From Knoxdaviesia capensis (lineage: Eukaryota; Ascomycota; Sordariomycetes; Microascales; Gondwanamycetaceae): a DNA stretch of 64,000 nucleotides. Of this stretch, positions 61,538 to 64,000 are shown one piece after another (position 1 is the stretch's first letter; each line of letters opens with the position of its first letter). A program made the translations under genes and the position numbers. Location of the stretch: contig LNGK01000005.1 of NCBI GenBank assembly GCA_001510575.1, forward strand, positions 372,001-436,000, read 5' to 3'. Under the pieces are notes generated by a model. That model was not told where the DNA came from. It saw only the letters and a program-made list of their open reading frames with translations, and did not search any database.

Positions 61538-62507
61538 ATGGACAACTCGAGGCACTACGGCCGCCGGGGCGGCGCCATCAACATGGCCAACGTGCTCGGC
61601 GATCCTTTCGCGCTCGCCACCATCTCCATATCCATGCTGGCATGGTTCATCACCTTCATCAGCCTGATCGTCGCCGCCGCCGCAAACCGCGGCAATGTGT
61701 TCAACTACACCTGGTGGGTGTGCATCTACACTCTGTTCCTCATCGGTGGAATCTTCACTGTTGTCGCCTCCGACTCGATCCAGGCCTACCATGTGGCTGT
61801 TGTTGGTTACCTGACCGTCGGCGTCGTCATGTCGTCGTATGTCATTGATCGTGTCATCTACTCGTCCAACGGTGCCGTGCAGGCCGCCGCTGCCGGCTTC
61901 ATTCTGTTGACCATTGTCCAGGTAAGTTTGTCGCACCCGCACACTCTCTCTCGTTTTCTCTTGTCCCTCTGTCTGGTCATATTCTAACGTCCTCCAGATC
62001 GTCTGGGTCTTCTACTTCGGCGCTGCTCCGTCCTGCGTTCCCCGTGCCTACATCGACTCGTTCTCGCTCGCCAAGGAGTCCACCCTCACCCAACAACCCC
62101 TCGGCAACTACGGCAACACCGGCCGCCCCGAGACTTCGACTTCCGTCCAGCCCCCGCAGATGTACACCTCGGCCCAGCTGAACGGCTTCGAGACCTCGTC
62201 GCCCGTCACCGGCGTGGCCCCGGGTGCCCGCAACTCGACCATGGCCGGCTTCGGCTCGACCCCGGCTGCTGGCCTTAACAAGGCCACCCCCATGGCCGCC
62301 GATACCGAGGTGGTGCCCCCGACCGAGTACCCCTACCGCGCGAAGGCCATCTACAGCTACGAGGCCAACCCCGACGACCTCAACGAGATCTCCTTCGCCA
62401 AACACGAAATCATCGAGGTCAGCGATGTCAGCGGCCGCTGGTGGCAAGCAAGAAAGGAAAATGGCGAGACGGGTATTGCCCCCAGCAATTACCTTATCTT
62501 GCTATAG
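61538..62507 (+). CDS. SHO1: High-osmolarity sensor Sho1
   Basis: A plasma-membrane scaffold of the HOG and filamentous-growth MAP kinase pathways. Exons 61538-61921 and 61998-62507 give 297 residues; the intron has GTAAGT, branch TCTAAC and TCCAG. The start MDNSRHYGRRGG is chosen because GCAAAATGG fits fungal start context; a start further upstream in frame would add 14 residues. Four membrane segments lie at about 26-48, 58-78, 84-104 and 115-137, with the conserved NVLGDPFALATIS, ASDSIQAYHVAVVGY and YSSNGAVQAAAAGFIL. A Ser/Thr/Pro-rich linker follows (TSTSVQPPQMYTSAQLNGFE). A C-terminal SH3 domain at about 239-297 has AIYSYEANPDD, GRWWQARKENGETGIAPSNY and ends LILL. In yeast the SH3 binds Pbs2. 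Length is normal for the family. Confidence 0.96.
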
Positions 62508-63810
62508 AGGCCACATCGCTCCTCGGTTTCTGTTTTCTTTGAATCACATCACGCAATGCATCATCCACTCGCATCAACTTTTTTTTAACGACCATGACCC
62601 AGTAGGCGGTCCAGAACCGATCCTCTTTCTCAACCAACACCACCACGTGATATGTTTTTTGTTCTAGATGCTGCATTACCCCGGGCAATCCCCGTCCCGG
62701 GGTGTTTTTCTATCCTTCCCAGAAAATGGAGTGATCGTGTACTCTCGTTAATCTCTTTCTTTTTTTTTTTCTTTCTCTTACGGCTCGAGTTGCTTCTATA
62801 TGTTTGAGTGCTGCTTGTCGTGTGTATCCACCACTTTTTTGGTTTCGTTTTCGGTTGGATTTTATTTGGTCTTGCTTTTTTGTTACCCAGCTGTGTTCTT
62901 TTCTCTGTTACTTCTTCGTCACTCTCTCTTTTTTCCTTTTTCTCCTATCCGGGGTATCTTTCTCAGGCGAAGCGATCGCAAAAGTCCTTCTCCACAACTC
63001 TTAAACGCCAAACCACCTCTTCGTGTCCCCCTAACCGCCCCACGCCTGCGTGCACGAAAGCGCCAGCATCGCTACAACGATGATCTCCCTGGCTTTTCTT
63101 CACCCTCCTCGATACCCCCTCTATTTTTTTTCAAACTGGCATTGGAGGGGATTTTGTTACGTTTTAGATTAACGAAAGTTTTCTTGATTTTGCTATTTTA
63201 TTTCTTATTCAGGGACTCCCGTTTCTTCTTTTTTGCTGCTGAGGTTGATGAGGTTTATGGAATGCCGTCTTGCTTTGTAGTGTCTTCCGTCGTCCCTGCG
63301 TTCTTGCTGGTTCTGTCCATCGTCTCTGTTTTGTCTTGAACTATCTACATAGCACACACACTGTGTTTGCAGGAGGTTCGTCAGACTTTCTCTTCGGTCT
63401 CTGCAATCTATGTTGGTGTGTTCGCTCTTGCGTCCAGGCTTTCTTATTCCTCGTTTCTTGTTTTCTCTGGAGTATTCTTGTTTGGGAACTTGGGGTTCCA
63501 TTTTTTTTTCTTGTGTCTGGGAGATGGGTTTAGCTTATTGCTTCTTTTGTTTATATATTCTTTTTGGTTCCATGTGTGTGCCACTGTGAGTTGGAATGTG
63601 CGTGTGCTTGGGGAACAGGGTAAGTGGGGCCAGAGAATGCGAGGAGGTGCATCTATCATGTGGCAGAGTTCACCGGCACTGGATATGGGCATATCGTAGT
63701 ATGTGTGGGCAATTTCATGTGAATCATTCATTCATTGAGATTCGTCTAGAGGGAAAGCAAGGAAAAGAAAGAACAACAACAGGGCTTCCAGACGCCCCGG
63801 GCCCGGACTC
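62508..63810. other. T-rich 3' flank of Sho1
   Basis: About 1.3 kb between convergent genes. The + strand is T-rich, as in the flank after 1320, with T runs near 62580 and 62760. Frames are Phe/Leu/Val-rich artefacts. It is probably a long 3' UTR of Sho1 followed by the 3' flank of the - strand gene. Confidence 0.55.
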
Positions 63811-64000
63811 TCACGAAACCTCGGTCCGCCACCGCAGCTCCCGCTCCTTCTGCCGCACCTCCATCTCCAACCGCTCAACGCTGTACTTCAGCGCCTCCTT
63901 CCGCTGGACGACCGCGCGCGCGCGCAGCCGGGCGCCGCCGACATCCGCGCTGCTGAGGCGAGCGGCCTTACCGCTCGGCGCGCGCGCGGAGCCGGGCGGC
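63811..64000 (-). CDS. C-terminus of an unidentified coiled-coil-like protein (cut by window edge)
   Basis: The frame is open from the right edge to TGA at 63813-63811, about 62 codons. It begins with a Pro/Gly/Arg/Ala stretch and ends with a highly charged helix: VVQRKEALKYSVERLEMEVR, then QKERELRWRTEVS. Strong G/C third positions and the heptad-like Leu/Val spacing support real coding. The family cannot be told from this fragment, and an exon boundary may lie within the first 20 codons. Confidence 0.6.
   Translation of the reverse strand, partial: PPGSARAPSGKAARLSSADVGGARLRARAVVQRKEALKYSVERLEMEVRQKERELRWRTEVS

Noticed and set aside
1..64000. CRISPR arrays, prophage or other prokaryotic features, 5S or large rRNA genes
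   Set aside because: No regularly spaced repeats and no rRNA signatures seen; introns and gene content are fungal.

Overview
The window looks like nuclear DNA of a filamentous ascomycete (Pezizomycotina), most likely Eurotiomycetes/Eurotiales. The genes carry short GT...AG introns with CTAAC-type branch sites and have GC-rich third codon positions. The recognisable proteins (Sho1, ro-10, a Cid-type nucleotidyltransferase, Avt5/6-like transporter, bS16m, NAD(P)HX epimerase) are typical of that group. The Sho1 reading resembles Aspergillus/Penicillium orthologues as I remember them. No search was run, so species is not assigned.

Layout. 1-1.3 kb: last exon of a + strand gene of unknown function. 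3.7-4.8 kb: AhpC/TSA-type peroxiredoxin-like protein (-). 6.0-6.9 kb: weakly supported three-exon gene (+). 6.9-18.2 kb: no recognisable gene, with microsatellites, telomere-like motifs and, from about 16 kb, a pyrimidine-rich leader. 18.2-22.8 kb: large Cid-type RNA nucleotidyltransferase (+). 24.8-28.6 kb: BTB-like plus F-box protein (+). 28.6-44.6 kb: 16 kb without a recognisable gene. 44.6 kb: small cysteine-rich ORF (+, tentative). 45.1-47.1 kb: NAD(P)H-hydrate epimerase (-). 48.3-49.6 kb: broken alginate-lyase-like secreted protein (+). 50.3-51.2 kb: mitochondrial ribosomal protein bS16m (+). 52.2-53.9 kb: amino acid transporter (-), divergent from dynactin-related ro-10 (+, 54.8-55.6 kb). 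61.5-62.5 kb: osmosensor Sho1 (+). 63.8 kb to the edge: C-terminus of an unknown coiled-coil-like protein (-).

The recognisable genes are housekeeping or signalling genes with no sign of a pathway cluster. I modelled introns by matching donor, branch and acceptor signals with reading phase and, where known, family sequence; all confident multi-exon models close in phase.

Unusual points: low gene density for this group; telomere-like TTAGGGTT octamers well above chance in non-coding DNA, twice paired with an ACTTACACG element; long pyrimidine-rich leaders; microsatellite-laden introns in the epimerase gene; a BTB/F-box combination; and a pseudogene whose stops look like C:G to T:A changes. 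I did not find a clear undescribed multi-gene system.
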